This document shows, piece by piece, positions 1-12,287 of a DNA stretch of 64,000 nucleotides. The notes under the pieces are model-generated. The model was not told the DNA's origin and made no database searches. It saw nothing but the letters and a program-made list of their open reading frames with translations. Source of the stretch: Puccinellia tenuiflora (taxonomy: Eukaryota; Streptophyta; Magnoliopsida; Poales; Poaceae); the NCBI GenBank assembly GCA_012064385.1, contig QRDG01000062.1:1162079-1226078 (forward strand). Reading direction: 5' to 3'. Numbering within the stretch: position 1 is the stretch's first letter; each line of letters opens with the position of its first letter. A program made the translations under genes and the position numbers.

Positions 1-1002
1 AAGCAAAATGCTCCTCAATATCCACAATGGCTCACCTTGATCTCCTCAAGACTCCAGCTGAGTGGAGTGGCTCGACCCACTATATGGTGCCATTGAACGA
101 GGCAACCAAACCTTTACAAACAAGATTGGGGCAAAAAAATTCGAAGCTCATACACTATCAAGATTGACCTCTGAAACACCTCTTACGTCTATGGTTTCAA
201 AGAACCCAAGGCTAGCAAGATCCCCAAGGGATTAGTAGATTGGAATGAAATTCCTTTATAGAATCAAGGTTGATATTACAAAAACTCAAGAGTAACAAGA
301 TCCACAAGATATCCTAGATCTGGATATCCTCAAGCACACCCCAAAGAATCAACATGATTTGATCATTTGGGTGGGGGATCTCAAAGGATTACGATTTGAA
401 ACAATGGAGGATAGAGGAATGAAGTCGTCCACCACCTTGGAGAAGAAGGGGGAATTTATATGGGCACAGAAAATCTAACTGTTATGTTGTCAGAGTTTAC
501 TGTCCGGATAGTCCGGATCACGATAGTATAATTCGGGGGGGGGGGGGGGGCAGACAATCCTGACAACATCCAGGCTTTGGTCTGGGGGCATCCAACAGTT
601 GCGCCAATGCCCAACTCAGGGCGCCCCCCAGCCGGACCAAAATCCAAACGACTGGGTTGATAAAATCTACAGGGGGTTTATGAAAACTCACTAGCAAAAA
701 ATAAGGGGAAAGGGTTAACAATATTAGCGCCTTAGAAAATGGTGGCAAAATTAGCAGCATGTGAGAAATTCAGAATAGCAGCACGCTCAACGGGGGAACG
801 GAAACACTTGGTTACCGGGTTCGTGGGGTTGCAATCGTTAGAAGGGAAAAACAACGACCTGAAAATGGTTCGCTCTACTGGTGCATTCCGCACATGACAC
901 ATGTCATCGTGGAAGCGCGCCCTCAGCTTGTTAGTTTTTTATTTTTTTTTAATGTTGGTCTTTCATAGTTATCTTTACTACTAAGTGCTTGTTGTTGGTC
1001 GT
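1..1002. other. Unclassified, probably repeat-derived DNA before element A
   Basis: I see no convincing gene here. There is a run of about 16 G near 535-550, a short tandem-like GTCCGGATAGTCCGGAT segment near 501-518, and a T run near 935-950. Overlapping short ORFs on both strands lack any recognisable domain. The sequence ends at the TGATACG start of the next LTR. It is probably old retroelement sequence, but I cannot name a family. Confidence 0.4.
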
Positions 1003-4000
1003 TGATACGTGCATTTTATATCATCATTTATACATCTTATATCATCATATTAGAATGTTATTGGCATTGTTATATCATTGTTTTTGCATGTTTTAGATGA
1101 TTTATGGGACTTTCATACAAAGTCCCTATTTTTGGTATTTAATTTCTGGGAGGCAAAAAACCTCCTTTTTCTTGTTTTTAATGTTTCAGGAGCTACAGGG
1201 ACCCAAATGGAAAAAGGAAAATTGCACAGCTGGTTTTTCATCGGGAGAACAACAGAGGGAAGAAGAACTAAGCGAGAAGAGCCACGAGGCCCAAAAGAAG
1301 GGGGCCCATGCGGCCAGATTCTTTGGCCGCGTGGGGCCCACCATCTGGAGCCTCGGGCACCTCCTCGCTCGGGGCTTTTTAGCACGTCATCGTATCGCCA
1401 AAAAGGGACGCCCTAATTTTTCCAAGTCCATCCGAGGCGGCGGCGGCGAAACTCCTGATTCCCTCCGAGGGGGATCAGATCTTGCTGCTCCGAAGCTTCG
1501 GAGGAGGGGGAAATCATCGTCATCGTCATCACTTCTCCTCCTTGGCGTGGGAGGAGGCCTCTACATCATCACCATCACCAAGATCAGCACCATCTCCATC
1601 ATCATCTCCGTGATCCACTCCGCCCCCCTCGTAGTTTGAGAGTTGCTATACCCTAGATACTTGTCTTGTGCTCCTATTCATGTTTGTGATTGAGTACTTG
1701 TCATTATTTGGAGGTGAAGTTATATTTTCAGATTGTGTTGTACCACTTATGCCACTGAATATTATCATGTTTGCACGTTGTGAGTAGTTCCCGGATGTTC
1801 CTGAGGGCATAGGATGAATTGGCAATGATTTATATATGACATGTGTTGGTATTTTGTCTAGTGTTTATCTTTTTACGTAATTCTATGATGGTGTTTGATG
1901 GTAGATATTGATAAGTTGGGTGGTGCCCCAAGCGAAGGCGGAATTGTAGCTAGTAGCAGTTTTCCCTCGTTTAACGAACCGTGGTTTATCGAACTAGTAG
2001 GACTTTCAAATAAACAACGAGGTGAATGTTGAAGATCTCTGGCGCTTGACTTCAACAGATGTGGACCTGCACACACTCAACCAAAATACTTTGCCCCCAA
2101 CGGCGGAAAGGTTGTCAATCTTTCCGGTCTCGCAGAAAACAAAGCGGTTAATTGTATGATGAAATAGATAAAATATGAAAAGTGACCAGAGGAGTAATGA
2201 TGATTAAAAGCAAGTAAATGAGGTTGTAGACAATGTAAAAAGATGGACCGGGGGTCATGGGTTCACTAGTGGAGTCTCTCAAGTAAATAAAATATGCATG
2301 TGATGGGTGAACGAATTACAGCTAGGCAATTGACAAGATCGTGACACAAACCCAATTTAGCTATGACAAAAAGGACATGATAATATTTATGGAGGCATCA
2401 CGACAAGGAACAAAGACCGTTGAGTCCAACTGCGTATTTGTCTAAAAAGTCCACCGTGGTATCGCTATCCAGCCTGTCACCCAACGGTATTAAGTTGCAA
2501 GCAACAGACAATTGCATTAAGTAAAGTGCATGAAGTAAGCAATACTAATATCAAAAGAGACATTAACACCGATGTTTTACCCTTAGTAGCAACATCACAC
2601 CATCGCCCTTAGACGTTTCTGTCACTCGTGCCCAGGAACAAAAGGGGGCATGAACCCACTATCTAGCATAAATACCCTCTCTTGGAGATACACACAATCA
2701 CTTGGCCAAAGTAACTACGCACATCGGAGAGCATGCTAGAACATAAATTACTCATATAAGAATCATGCACAATCTAAACATAACTTCATAATCCATCGGA
2801 TCCCAGCAAACACATCACATAGCATTACAATAATCGATCTTGATCATGTTAGGCAGCTCACAAGATCATAAGACATGAAGCACAAGAGAGAGAGACTACC
2901 AACTAGCTACTGCCATGGACCCGTAGTCCAAGGTGAGACTACTCACAAATCATCCCGGAGGAAGGCATGACGATGAAGAGCCCTCCGGGATCGATCTCCC
3001 CTCCGGTAGAGTGCCGGGATCAGCTTCAGATTGGACCCCGAACTAGGGTTTTCGGTGACGACGCGTCGGGGTCGATTTTCTGGAAAATAATCGCCGCCTT
3101 GACGTTTTTAGGTTAAAAGGGATTTTATAGGCGTCGGAGGGGGCCGAGGGGACGCCCCAGGAGCAGGGGCGGGTCCCACCCACAGGTCCATGTGGGGCCG
3201 CGGCAGCAGGCCGCCCCTGCCCTGCGGGTGGCCCCCCAGGCTGCCCTTTGGTCCACAGGTGTCTTCCGTCGCATAAAAAATCTCCGTAAATTTTCGTCCA
3301 ATTCCGAGAATATTTCCAGTAGTAAATTTCTGAAACAAAAAGACAGCAGAAACTGGGAACTGGCACTTGGCATCTTGTCAATAGGTTAGTCCGACAAAAT
3401 GCATAAAAATGATATAAATGACAGTAAACACATGTGACAATAACACAAAACTAGCATGGATCACTCAAAAATTATAGATACGTTTGAGACGTATCAGTGT
3501 TGTGCGAACGTCGACTGCACAACACTTCACCTATATGGGCTCATAGGAGAACACCGTAGTGTAATGAATTGAGGGAGACTTAGGAGGACAAGTAAACCTA
3601 AGACCGAGTCATGAAGTTACTTTATGGGGAATTAGTATCGGGGACCTTAGAGTGTAATGCTATGGTGGGACTTTATGTCTTAATAATTCTTGTGCAGTCA
3701 TTTACTTGGCCACATGATCCATCATAAGGGGTTTAGTTTATTCATTTAGCTATGCCTAACAATGGCTCCGTCCAAAGAAGATTAAAACTTGACAAGATAT
3801 TCAACGTGTTGTTTAATAAATCTCTATGCCTAGCAACATCCATGCCGCCCTCGGGAACGTTTTCCACATATAAGACACACATCACTTGAGCTTGTCCTCT
3901 TGCCACATAGAGGATTGGGATTTCTCTCTTTGAGAGCTTTCTACTTGCTACCATCTATCTTAAGCATTTTTATTCTTTTGCATTTATACAACCAAAAATC

Positions 4001-4130
4001 CCAAACATTTGCATCTTTTATTGTTTTATTTATCATTCTTGCTAACCAATACCTTCAGCTCCTTGTGGGTTCGACAACCTTTTCTAATCGAAAAGTACTA
4101 CAATTGATCTCCTGCACTTGGGAGTCATCA
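1003..4130 (+). repeat. 5' LTR of Gypsy element A (interrupted)
   Basis: The LTR begins TGATACGTGC and ends GGAGTCATCA, 11 bases before a tRNA-Asp primer site. Without the nested solo LTR (1896-3496) and one copy of its target duplication it is about 1.52 kb, close to the other Gypsy LTRs here. It contains a GC-rich inverted repeat at about 1300-1340. Its 3' part (from about 3560) resembles the 3' part of the element G LTR: GGGAGACTTAGGAGGACAAG, the TATGGTGGGAC block, and a final stretch starting CAGCTCC. The partner 3' LTR is not in the window. Confidence 0.75.
1896..3496 (-). mobile_element. Solo LTR (Gypsy, minus) with 5-bp TSD
   Basis: The segment starts TGATGG and ends ACGTATCA, and it is flanked by perfect GTGTT duplications (1891-1895 and 3497-3501). 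No internal domain lies next to it, so it is a solo LTR inside the LTR of element A. Read on the minus strand it begins with the hairpin tip GATACGT-loop-ACGTATC (3477-3495). It then has a GC-rich inverted repeat (about 3151-3243) and a TATA-like CTATAAAATC (3121-3130). It resembles the element D LTR near the 3' tip, including TTTTCCCTCG and the CCCAACGGCGG region at about 2095-2107. Confidence 0.85.
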
Positions 4131-4141
4131 AGACACTTTTC

Positions 4142-4159
4142 TGGCGCCGTTGCCGGGGA
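4142..4159 (+). other. Primer-binding site of element A (tRNA-Asp)
   Basis: TGGCGCCGTTGCCGGGGA is complementary to the 3' end of plant tRNA-Asp and lies 11 bases after the LTR end. It fixes element A as a plus-strand Gypsy element. Confidence 0.9.
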
Positions 4160-4237
4160 GCGTAGCGCTATTGGTAAGAAGTTTGGTAAGGAAACTTGAA
4201 AGCTGAATTTTATTTACTGTTTTATCTCATTGTTACT

Positions 4238-5626
4238 ATGGCTTTTATGAATCGTGCCTCGCTGCACCTTGCTTTATATGAAAGTGCTTATGCCACTGCT
4301 CCTAAAGTGGTTGAAACTACTGTGTCTGAAGTTCCTAAAGTGGGATACAAAATTCCCATTGGTCATGTTAAAAGAGTTATGAAAAATCCATTTATAGGGG
4401 ATGGAACTAAGTCTGCACGTGAACACGTGGAGACAATTGAAGACATATGTGGTTTATTTAGGCTTCCTGGTATTCCTGAAGATCAGGTAAAAAGTAAGCT
4501 ATTATATTTGTCTTTATATGGTAATGCTCGTATTTGGTTCAGGTCTTTGGATGAAGAAGTCACTATTGAATGGAGTATTTTGAGGAATGTTTTCTTTCTT
4601 AAATATTTTACTCCTAAAGAAGCTTATGAGAACCACTGCTATATATTTAATTTCTGGCCACATCTGGGAGAGAGCATCACTCAAGCTTGGGGGAGGTTAA
4701 AGGAACTCCTTCGCAAGAATCATTGTCATGATCTTACAAGGAAAATTATATTAATAAATTTTTATGTGAGGCTATCGAAGAAAAACAAGGAATTTTTGGA
4801 TAATTCATCTGGTGGGAGTTTTACAAATAATACTGAAGAAGAAGCATGGAATTTGTTGGAGACTATCGCTAAAAATACTGGTCACTGGGATCTTGATAAA
4901 GGTAATGAGCCTTGTTTAGATTATCAATATTCATGTGTAGAGAATTTCTCTACTTCTATTTTGTTTAAGAATCTGAGTGATAATTTTGGACTTGATCCTT
5001 ATGTTTTAATTGAGATAGCTAAATCTTTTGCAAGTCATATTGGTGTTCCTAAAAGTGGGTTTGAAGTTTATGTTGAACCTGTTAAACAATATATTGTTGT
5101 TCCTAAAGTTATTAAACAGGTAGAACAGGTGTCATCTGTGACAATCGAGGAGTATGTCGAAGAACCTCCATATCCAAACCAAGTTAAGGAGAATTTACTT
5201 ATTGCTGTTACTAACAAGAGTAACAGAAGATGTTCTCAGCCTTATGAACAGGTGGAAGTCAACAGTCAAATTTCGGTTATCAAACAACTAAATGAAGAAG
5301 ATCCTATTGATGTCTATTTATGTGAAGATGCTACTAAAGTTATTAAAGGCAATTCGGCCAAGGTTGGTAAGCCTATTATATCATGCTCTATTGGGACTTC
5401 AAGTTATCATGGCTTGTGTGATATTGGATCAAGTATTAGTGTCATTCCATATTCTCTTTATCTTGAAATCAAACCTGATATTGATCATATCACTATGGAA
5501 GAGACAGGTATGACAATTCAACTTGCTAATAAAGATTATATTAGTCCATTTGGAATTGTTAGAGATGTTGAAGTATTGGTTGGAAAAATAAAATATCCTG
5601 CTGATTTTATTGTGCTTGGTTGCTGA
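4238..5626 (+). pseudogene. Gag-retropepsin ORF of Gypsy element A, truncated by an insertion
   Basis: From the ATG at 4238 there is a 462-residue open frame; a TTG at 4196 is in frame but less likely as the start. The first half carries a retrotransposon gag core (motifs GESITQAWGRLKELL and NFYVRLS, about residues 60-230), the nucleic-acid-packaging part of a Gypsy polyprotein. The last third is a pepsin-like protease with the catalytic Asp in LCDIGSSISVIP (Asp about residue 395), followed by ADFIVLGC. The frame stops exactly where the LTR of element B begins, so the TGA stop belongs to the insertion, and the protease loses its ILGRPFL-type end and everything downstream. No zinc knuckle is obvious. 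Gag is shared with element F (same GES..QAWGRLK and GSFT motifs). The upstream primer site and LTR support retroelement origin. The ORF is intact up to the break. Confidence 0.85.
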
Positions 5627-6979
5627 TGACCCACAAGTGTAGGGGATCACAACAGTCTTCGCGGGTAGTTTGACCCTAATTTATTGATTCGACACAAGGG
5701 GAGCCAAAGAATATTTATAAGCCTTAGCAGTTGAGTTGTCAATTCAACCACGCCTGAAAAGGATTTCTCTCGAAGCAATTTATCAGTAGTAACAGTGATT
5801 TGATGGCAGCAGTAGAATAGTAACAGCGGTAATAAAATAAAGACAACAATGATGATGGTAAAAGTAATGATTGTAAACAACGGGATTAAAACACCGTAGG
5901 CATGAAATGAACATAACTAAGCACGAAGCAAATAAATATATAAATAGCATCCAAGTATCAAACAGTCATAGGCTTGTATTCCTAATTTAGCCGTACGTGC
6001 TTGCAATAAGAACTTGCACGGCATCTTTTGTCCTGCCATCCGGTTTTAGCCGGGCCAATTAAGGAACAAATGGAAATTAAGGTGTTCCTTTTAATAGAAC
6101 ACCGGATCAAAGCATTAACACACAATGAATACATGTAACCCTCGAGTTGCCAACCATTCCCATCGATGTCCCCATTTCTGTCACTCAGGGTCTCTGGTTC
6201 CGGTTGACAACAAATGCATACAACTAGTAGATAGGATCCAAACAACAATTATACTCATGCAAACATAAGTGTTCAGATCTGAAAACATGGCACCCGGGCC
6301 CAAAGTGACAAGCATTAAGCATAACTAGTTGCACCAACGATGATTAACACAAATAGAGGATACTAGGCATCATGCCCTAAAAATTTGGCATCGAATTACA
6401 TGAGCAATCTTATTCAATCCCTTCCATCCCCTTGCCTACAGCAGGGAACTACTCACACATGGAGGGGGACGACATGGATGGTTGATGGAGAGGCGTTGGC
6501 GGTGACGATGGCGGCGATCTCCACTCCGGCAGGGTGCCGGAACAGCGATCCTGGACCCCGAATTTAGGGTTCATGATGGCGGCGGAGCTCCGTAAGGTTT
6601 CTGGAAAAAGTGTTCGGGGGCTCGCGTTTTTAGGTCGAAAGGGGGCTTATAAGCGAAGGGGGCCGAGAGGCGAGGTCCCAGGGGCAGGGGCGGCCTCCTG
6701 CCGCGGCCTGGACCCCACCCGTGGGTGGGACCTGCCCCTGCTCCTGGGGTGTCCCCCCCTCACGGTCTTCTGGCTCCATGGCTCTTTTCCCTCAAAAATA
6801 CTTTTTATATTTTTCTGGAATTTTCCGCGAACTTCTAAACCCTGCACAAAAGAAAGACACCAAATGCAATTTTGCTGAAAACAGCGTCAGTTAGGGTTAG
6901 TTCCAAACAAATTCATTAATAATCAGAGGCAAAACAATAGCAAAGTGTTTGGAAAAGTAGATACGTTTGCGACGTATCA
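5624..6979 (-). repeat. 3' LTR of Gypsy element B (minus), inserted in element A
   Basis: On the plus strand the LTR runs from TGATGACCCACAAG to ACGTATCA (1356 bp). It is followed by a primer-tract-like CTCCCCCAAGCTTA, read TAAGCTTGGGGGAG on the minus strand, so this is the 3' LTR. The first 170 bases match the element C LTR closely (AACAGTCTTCG, TTATTGATTCGACACAAGGG). The tip hairpin is at 6960-6978, a TATA-like CTTATAAG at 6646-6653, and a GC-rich inverted repeat at about 6675-6751. The 5-bp left flank is GTTGC. Confidence 0.8.
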
Positions 6980-7232
6980 GCTCCCCCAAGCTTAGCTTAT
7001 TGCTTGTCCTCAAGCAATTCAGTTGACAAACTGGATGCGATAAAAGAAACTTTGACAAACACATTTGCTTCATTTAGAGCATAGAAGTTTAAACCATGAT
7101 CAGCATTTTAATAAGCACAAGAGAGAAGTTACAAAAACAATAGAACTAAAGCAATCATGGAGACTTATGCAAAACTCACAATATGCTAACAAGTAATAAT
7201 TTAAACATGCAAACAAATAGCACCGATGCAAT
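6980..7232 (-). mobile_element. Internal 3' end of element B, non-coding
   Basis: This is AT-rich sequence starting with the polypurine-tract-like motif (minus strand TAAGCTTGGGGGAGC). It resembles the region just inside the 3' LTR of elements C and D, where a TTGTCCTCAAGCAA or CGTCCTCGAGTAGG stretch follows. It ends at the Cassandra insertion. No coding frame is present. Confidence 0.55.
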
Positions 7233-7310
7233 TGTAAGGCTCAGGCTCAATAGGATTAATATGATACTCATATCAACAAGTTGCAACTTCTTTTCCGGAA
7301 GCTCATTCAA

Positions 7311-7378
7311 AAATAACTCCGAGGTTAAGCGTGCTTGGCCCGGAACAAATTGAGGATGGGTGACCGACCGGGAAGTCC
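7311..7378 (+). promoter_or_regulatory. 5S rRNA-like internal promoter, Cassandra left LTR
   Basis: GAGGTTAAGCGTGCTTGG matches the 5S A-box region (GTTAAGCGTGCTTGG), and GGATGGGTGACC...GGGAAGTCC matches the C-box region, with the intervening segment replaced. In known Cassandra elements this region can drive RNA polymerase III transcription. Whether this copy is active is not shown by sequence. Confidence 0.8.
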
Positions 7379-7757
7379 TTCCCGGGTGCGCACGAGTGAG
7401 GACAAAGTGCGCAGAAAAGACTAGTGTTGGTCTGTGGGGCCAGTCTAGAGATCCTAGAGAGTTGCCAGGCGTAACAGGCGCCGGTCCGGGAGTGGCCGGG
7501 GTGTTACAATTGGTATCAGAGCCGACCCTTGCGGTAACTCGGGCGTGTGCGGGTCAGAGGCGCGGACATGTGGAGCATGTGCCGGCACTGGATGCACAGA
7601 CGGGTGCCAAAGGGGGAAGTTCCTGGACTGGGGTTGACCGACGAGGGCGTCGGTCTTCTAAGGGGGGAAGGATGTGAGATCCTGGCTCAGGGCTCAATAG
7701 GATTAATAGGATACTCATATCAACAAGTTGCAACTTCTTTTCCGGAAGCTCATTCAA

Positions 7758-7826
7758 AAAGAACTCCTAGGTTAAGCGTGCTTGGCCCGGAACAAATTGA
7801 GGATGGGTGACCGACCGGGAAGTCCT
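7758..7826 (+). promoter_or_regulatory. 5S rRNA-like internal promoter, Cassandra right LTR
   Basis: This is the second copy of the 5S-like block: GGTTAAGCGTGCTTGG and GGATGGGTGACC...GGGAAGTCC. It differs from the left copy at a few bases (for example TCCTAGG against TCCGAGG). The outer 5S segments are absent, so this is not a true 5S gene. Confidence 0.8.
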
Positions 7827-7960
7827 TCCCGAGTGCTCACGAGTGAGGATAAAGTGCGCAGAAAAGACTAGTGTTGGTCTGTGGGGCCAGTCTAGAGATC
7901 CTAGAGAGCTGCCAGGCGTAACAGGCGCCGGTCCGGGAGTGGCCGGGGTGTTACAATTGC

Positions 7961-8638
7961 TGATAACCCCCAAGAGCAGGGATCACTGTAGCACCTCTCA
8001 ATGTGGAAGAAGGGTATCGATCCGCAGGAGCAAGAAGGAAAAGTTATCTATTCCCTACAACTAAAGTGTCACAAGTTTTAGTTGATTATACACTAAACAA
8101 GTTTAAAGAACAAGATGGTTGATTTAATGGATGGAAGTTTAATGTAACAAAACAAGAATGTGAAAGTGTCCCAATCCTCTTCAATGCAAGAGGACAAGAT
8201 AAAGGTGTAAACGGTGCTTGGAAATAAGGCCTAGGGATCATACTTTCACTAGTGGACACTCTCAGCAATAATAATATAATTGAATACATAGATATTTCCT
8301 CTTCACTATGCTACCCCGAACTATCCTCTGGTTGGATAACGAACACCAATCCAATGTGTAGGGCTACAAAAAGCACACCTTAAAGTTCGTATTTCACATC
8401 TATGGACACTTCATGCGGTCACTATCTGCATCCAAAGATAGTACTAACAAACACCACAATATCATAGAGACATCCAACATAAATAATAACTCATAATAAG
8501 TATTCATGTAATCTTTAGCCTAAGAGCCATACACAGTGCACATACTGTCAACTTCACACCATGGGACAAAGGTGACTCCGAAAATCACATCAATAAAACC
8601 ACTTGAGTAGCATAATTCATAAGATGATGAAGAGTAAC
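7961..8638 (-). repeat. 3' LTR of element F, left part
   Basis: Nearly identical to 19400-20077 (for example TGATAACCCCCAAGAGCAGGG, the GGCCTAGGGATCATACTTTC block and AAGATGATGAAGAGTAAC). It is broken at 8638 by the TGTAACATCCC end of element T. The remaining roughly 690 bp of this LTR are not found after T. Confidence 0.85.
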
Positions 8639-11600
8639 TGTAACATCCCAAAATTTTGGAATGTTTTAAAAATCACAAAAATTTAAAACTTTTGTTAATA
8701 ATTAAATAAAGTCTCCAAAAATCAAGAAAAGCTTTTATAGAAGGTAGTTTTGACATCTTCAAAGTTATATTTTAAATTAAATATTCCTTTATCTTCAAAT
8801 CTAAACTTTAATGTTTTGGAAATAAAATATTTAAATGAGTTTCAAATAGTATTTTCCACTTTGGATATTTGGTTTTAAAATAAATAATATGGGGATATTA
8901 TAAACCCTAAATTATTTAAGAAAAAGATTTAAACATCTTTTCAATCTTTGTTTTATAAAATGTTTTATCTTAAAATATCTTTACATATGAAAATGAGTTA
9001 TCATTTTGAATTATATTACTCATATTATTTCTCTGGTTTTATTTAAATATTTTGGGATATTTATAAACCTTAATTTGAATTTCCCAAATAGTCATATAAG
9101 GCAAATTTGACTAAAAGGGTATTTTGGTAATTTTGTTTTGACAAAAAATAGTTCCTAAATGTCTATTTTGACTATTTGGAATTTTACAAATTTTTACAAA
9201 TTTATTTGACTTGATTTGGAGCAAAAGTTATAAAAGAAACAGAACAAGAAAAAGAGAAGAACAAAAAAAAAGCAACCGAACCCAACTGGGCCGGCCAGTC
9301 CAAGCAAGCCAGACCAGCCCGTATCTTTTTTTCCCTCCTTCCTTCATCCTTTTACCCTTGGGCCGAAGCCCAACAGTCGCCCCGCCCAGACCGAGCGAGC
9401 GCTCGTGCTCATCTTCCTCCTACCTCCACGTACGTTACAGCCATGGTGGCTACCTCTTTGCCCTCCTCCTCCAATTAGTTCAAGTGATTGTTTGGCTTCG
9501 ACTTCAATACGAAACTTGTTGGAATTTTAATGGTTAACCCATTCAGGGAAATAAAATCCCACTTCTATGACTCAATCATCTAAATCAGTTCGGTGCACCG
9601 AATGCCACCGGTCGGCATGCACCTCCCGATCTCCCTCCTCATACCATATAAAAACAATCCGATCGCGTCACTTTGGGCCTCTTGGCTTTCTCCACCACTT
9701 ACCTGAACAAACTTTCTTGAGAGGACCTCTGTACAGCACGTGCCAACCAACGCCAACTTCAGCCCCAAATCGAGTTCATCGCCAGATCTTGTCGTCCACG
9801 GTGACCCTCTCGCAAATCCCTCGCACCAGAAAACTCCACTCATCAAGGCAAACCTCCAGGACATGGTGATGCATCATTCCATTGACGTTGGTCACGCCTC
9901 AACCGAAGCCCGAGCAGCGTCGCCGCTGCAGCCAAGATTCTGACGAGGTGAGACCTCGCCATGCTTCACGATGATGTCCTGTGTGATCTATGTGTCCTCC
10001 TTCACTCTCCCTAATTTTTCCAATTTTTTCCCGCAGCACAACCATGGAGAACGAGGTCAACCGATCTCACCGGTGACCGACATCGCCACTGTTCTTCTCC
10101 TCTTCCGGCGAGGCTAGTAACCTCCTGAGCCCGAGACCTTGTCGTGTATCCTTCCCGTATTCACGCGAACCTCCTGGACATGACACCGCACCTCGAGAGA
10201 CACCGAGACGACGGACGCAACATCGACCATCTCGTCTAACCGCGTCACGTTTTCTTCGACACCGGCGCTATTGTTCTTGTTGGTGGGACTCTCAACATGC
10301 CTTAATCTACCCGCATACTATATCTAATATGTTAGATCATATCACCTTGTTAGCCTAAATCAAGTAATTTCGGTTATACAATTTATGCAAGCCTTTTTCC
10401 ATTTACGGATTTGTCTTTGGACAGATTTTGGTCAACCTTAGAAATTCCATATCAAATCAACCGTAACTCCGTTTTCTGTGTTTTTGTAGTCTATGGATTC
10501 GTATGAACGTGTAGAATACAGTAGTACAAGAAAAACGTGTATTTTAGTCGTGCACTAACTTGTTATTTGCAGAATGGTTATTAACTTGTTTAGGCTATAG
10601 AATGAGTTTTACAAATCCTTTTTGAGTGAATCAAATTGCTAAAATCTTGTTTAGATGTCCTCTGTCTAGTAGCAATGTTTACCAAAATTTATAAAATGTT
10701 TTTATGCAAAAACTTTAGAATTTGTATTTTTACCTTTATTTGAGTGTTTTGAAATTATTCCTATTAAGTAAACTATTAAAAATTGTTTTGTGGCATCATG
10801 CATATAGAACAACCAGAGAACTAAAAGTTATTTTACATTTGTGTTGAGGTAAATTTTGCATAATCATGCATGGCATATTTTGTACTTGCCACTTGTGTGA
10901 ATTTGTATGTTTATTTGGGTGTTTGTATTTTTTGTTAGATTTTCGGAGAGTCACGAAGACTTTGGTGGTTGCTACCCCTGTTACTCTTGTTGCCAAGGCA
11001 AGTGGCACACTTGCATATTTTTGTCCTATTATTTTGATATATGCATGTTGTAGTATTACTTGAAAAATAGCATGATAGGTTTCTTAGTATTGCTATGCTA
11101 AAAACATGTTTAGATTAGTTTCTCCCTTTACTAGATGGTCTAGATGCTCCTATGATAACTTAGTAGAATTATAGAAATGCTATGCAAAATGTTGTTTTTG
11201 TTAAAAGTAAAATTCTACTAAGTTAAAGAACCTCCTGGGTGGATTTTTGGCATTGCTTGGTGGTTTATGGTTGAGTGGCTACTCGGGACCATGTCTATGG
11301 TGTTTTTCACCCGAGATTGGCTCACTTGTGGACGGCCACCCAGGGACAAAGAGATCAACGTTACTCCGAGTTTAGTTAGCTTACCGTGCAGCCATAAGTC
11401 ATATGGGCTCTGGCTTGACTAAGTATGTAGTATGGAACCGGCCCGGCCTGACAGGTGGTGGTAGAGGAAAGTAGGTGGAGCGCGTCAGGACGGCAGTGGT
11501 CGGGAAAGTACTTCGGAAAAGTCTCGTCTTCATCTCCTCCTTTCCTTTTCACTTCAAGAAGGGTCAAGGTCCGAATGGGTTGATGAAGTCTTATGGTGAA

Positions 11601-12273
11601 AGTGCACAACCTCTGCAGAGTGTCAATCTAAGTACTTAGCCGTGTCCCCGGTTACGGACAATTCTGAGCTGCTGGACGAGGACGTCAACGGAGGATCTCA
11701 TCATTCTAATTTCTCTAAGTAAAATATGGAGGGTGAACCAGGGTAGTTGAGACAATGGTTGTCATACCATACTTGTCTCGTTTAGATGAAAAGTGTTTGT
11801 AAAAGAGATAGGAAAAATTGGCTTTATGCAAATCAGCCTTCAAACTCCACAAGCCAAATATGCATATAGGTTATTAGAGTTTTTCCACTATGAGTCCACA
11901 AAGTGTCACTTGCCAGTTCCATTTTATATGGTTCTGACCCACCTCGTTGCAACATTCTTATTGTTGCAGGTTGCTCCGACGCTGAGTGAGGTTTCGATTA
12001 AGGGTTTCGAGTCTGCAACCAACATGTTCGCCTGTGGCACATGAAGATGATGGAGGCTCATTGCTAATTTTATTTCCGCTGTGCTGATCTTTGTAAAATG
12101 CTAGCCTTGAGCTATGCAAGTTGTAATGGATATTTGTAAATTCTGGATCATTCGTGTAATAAATTGACACAATGTTATGGTATTCATCGTAAACTGTGTG
12201 TGCTAGCGATTCGATCCAGGGACTAGCACTATACACATGGATCTTGCCTATTTTTAAGTGCAGGTCCGCTACA
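8639..12273 (+). repeat. 5' LTR of element T
   Basis: It starts with about 600 bp of very AT-rich sequence that is repeated at 14090-14362. A GC-richer middle (about 9270-10280) follows, then moderately AT-rich sequence to the ACA end. Short ORFs in the middle part show no domain, and none continues beyond about 110 codons. Confidence 0.8.
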
Positions 12274-12275
12274 GA

Positions 12276-12287
12276 TGGTATCAGAGC
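12276..12287 (+). other. Primer-binding site of element T (initiator Met tRNA)
   Basis: TGGTATCAGAGC lies two bases after the LTR end at 12273. It is the standard primer for many plant Gypsy and Copia elements. Confidence 0.85.

Larger units (their letters stand above)
7233..7955 (+). mobile_element. Cassandra-type TRIM retrotransposon, complete
   Basis: Two direct LTRs (7233-7508, 276 bp; 7673-7955, 283 bp) flank about 164 bp. The internal part starts with an initiator-Met primer site TGGTATCAGAGC (7511-7522) and ends with a polypurine tract AGGGGGGAAGGA (7661-7672). LTRs begin TGTAAGG or TGTGAGATCC and end GTGTTACA. Each LTR contains 5S rRNA-like sequence, the hallmark of Cassandra elements. 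Length and LTR size fit that family. It encodes no protein and must be mobilised in trans. A direct target duplication is not evident: the flanks are GCAAT and ATTGC, which are inverted rather than direct. Confidence 0.9.

Noticed and set aside
7311..7826. Genuine 5S rRNA genes
   Set aside because: Only the internal promoter words match; the middle and outer segments differ and the copies lie in the LTRs of a TRIM element.
9211..9943. Short plus-strand ORFs in the GC-richer middle of the element T LTR
   Set aside because: They are short, overlapping in several frames and without domains; the region is LTR.
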